Source: Tribonema minus (Eukaryota; Sar; Xanthophyceae; Tribonematales; Tribonemataceae). From it: DNA of 64,000 nucleotides. Every line of letters starts with the position of its first letter. Position 1 is the stretch's first letter. The notes under the pieces are model-generated. The model did not search any database and was not told where the DNA came from. It was given only the letters and a program-made list of their open reading frames with translations. A program made the position numbers and the translations under genes. The stretch is from positions 682,001 through 746,000 of the forward strand of contig JAFCMP010000379.1 of the NCBI GenBank assembly GCA_017506865.1, read 5' to 3'. This document shows positions 63,918-64,000 of the stretch, piece after piece.

Positions 63918-64000
63918 GTAGGTACACACACGTGTGTACATTTGTGGGGTGAGCCAGTAAGTTTGCATGTACTTCTAAGATGGATGTGGTACTTGTATGA

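Noticed and set aside
1-64000. CRISPR arrays, operons, ribosome binding sites
   Set aside because: The tandem repeats seen have no spacer structure, and the genes are spliced eukaryotic genes.

Overview
This is nuclear DNA of an intron-rich eukaryote, most likely a unicellular alga or other protist. The housekeeping genes are split into many small exons (up to 30 in one gene). Introns are almost all GT-AG, with GTGAGT/GTAAGT-like donors. No operons, ribosome binding sites or CRISPR arrays are seen. A thioredoxin-fold protein that I recall mainly from plants and algae, non-LTR retrotransposon debris, a Fanzor relic and a single TTTAGGG-like telomere motif make a photosynthetic protist (green lineage) plausible, but the window does not prove it.

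Layout. About 0-21 kb is a repeat-rich, gene-poor accessory region. It holds a 3.6 kb low-complexity open frame broken by one TGA and flanked by diverged direct repeats. It also holds the C-terminal piece of a non-LTR reverse transcriptase polyprotein, and a 3.1 kb block bounded by two 152-bp near-identical direct repeats that contains a frame-shifted relic of a Fanzor (eukaryotic TnpB-like nuclease). Several families of degenerate tandem repeats and long G tracts are present, and an ankyrin-repeat gene lies at 18.4-19.6 kb. From about 21 kb to the end is a gene-dense part: an unrecognised spliced gene (minus), a 30-exon PH + six-gelsolin-repeat protein (minus, 19.5 kb), a thioredoxin-fold secretory or organellar protein (plus), the proteasome beta-1 subunit (minus), a CD2BP2/LIN1-type GYF-domain splicing factor (minus), and ARP6 (plus, running off the right edge).

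The exon models were built by hand from splice sites and reading phase. The gelsolin (1,713 aa), proteasome (216 aa), CD2BP2 (453 aa) and thioredoxin-like (224 aa) models all close with consistent phase from ATG to stop. CD2BP2 and ARP6 are head to head, with 91 bp between start codons. Products fit unrelated cellular roles: actin dynamics, proteolysis, U5 snRNP assembly and H2A.Z chromatin remodelling. The most notable features are the Fanzor relic between direct repeats, the single-stop 1,200-codon frame, and three independent local tandem duplications that each copy an exon edge and create non-functional pseudo-exons.
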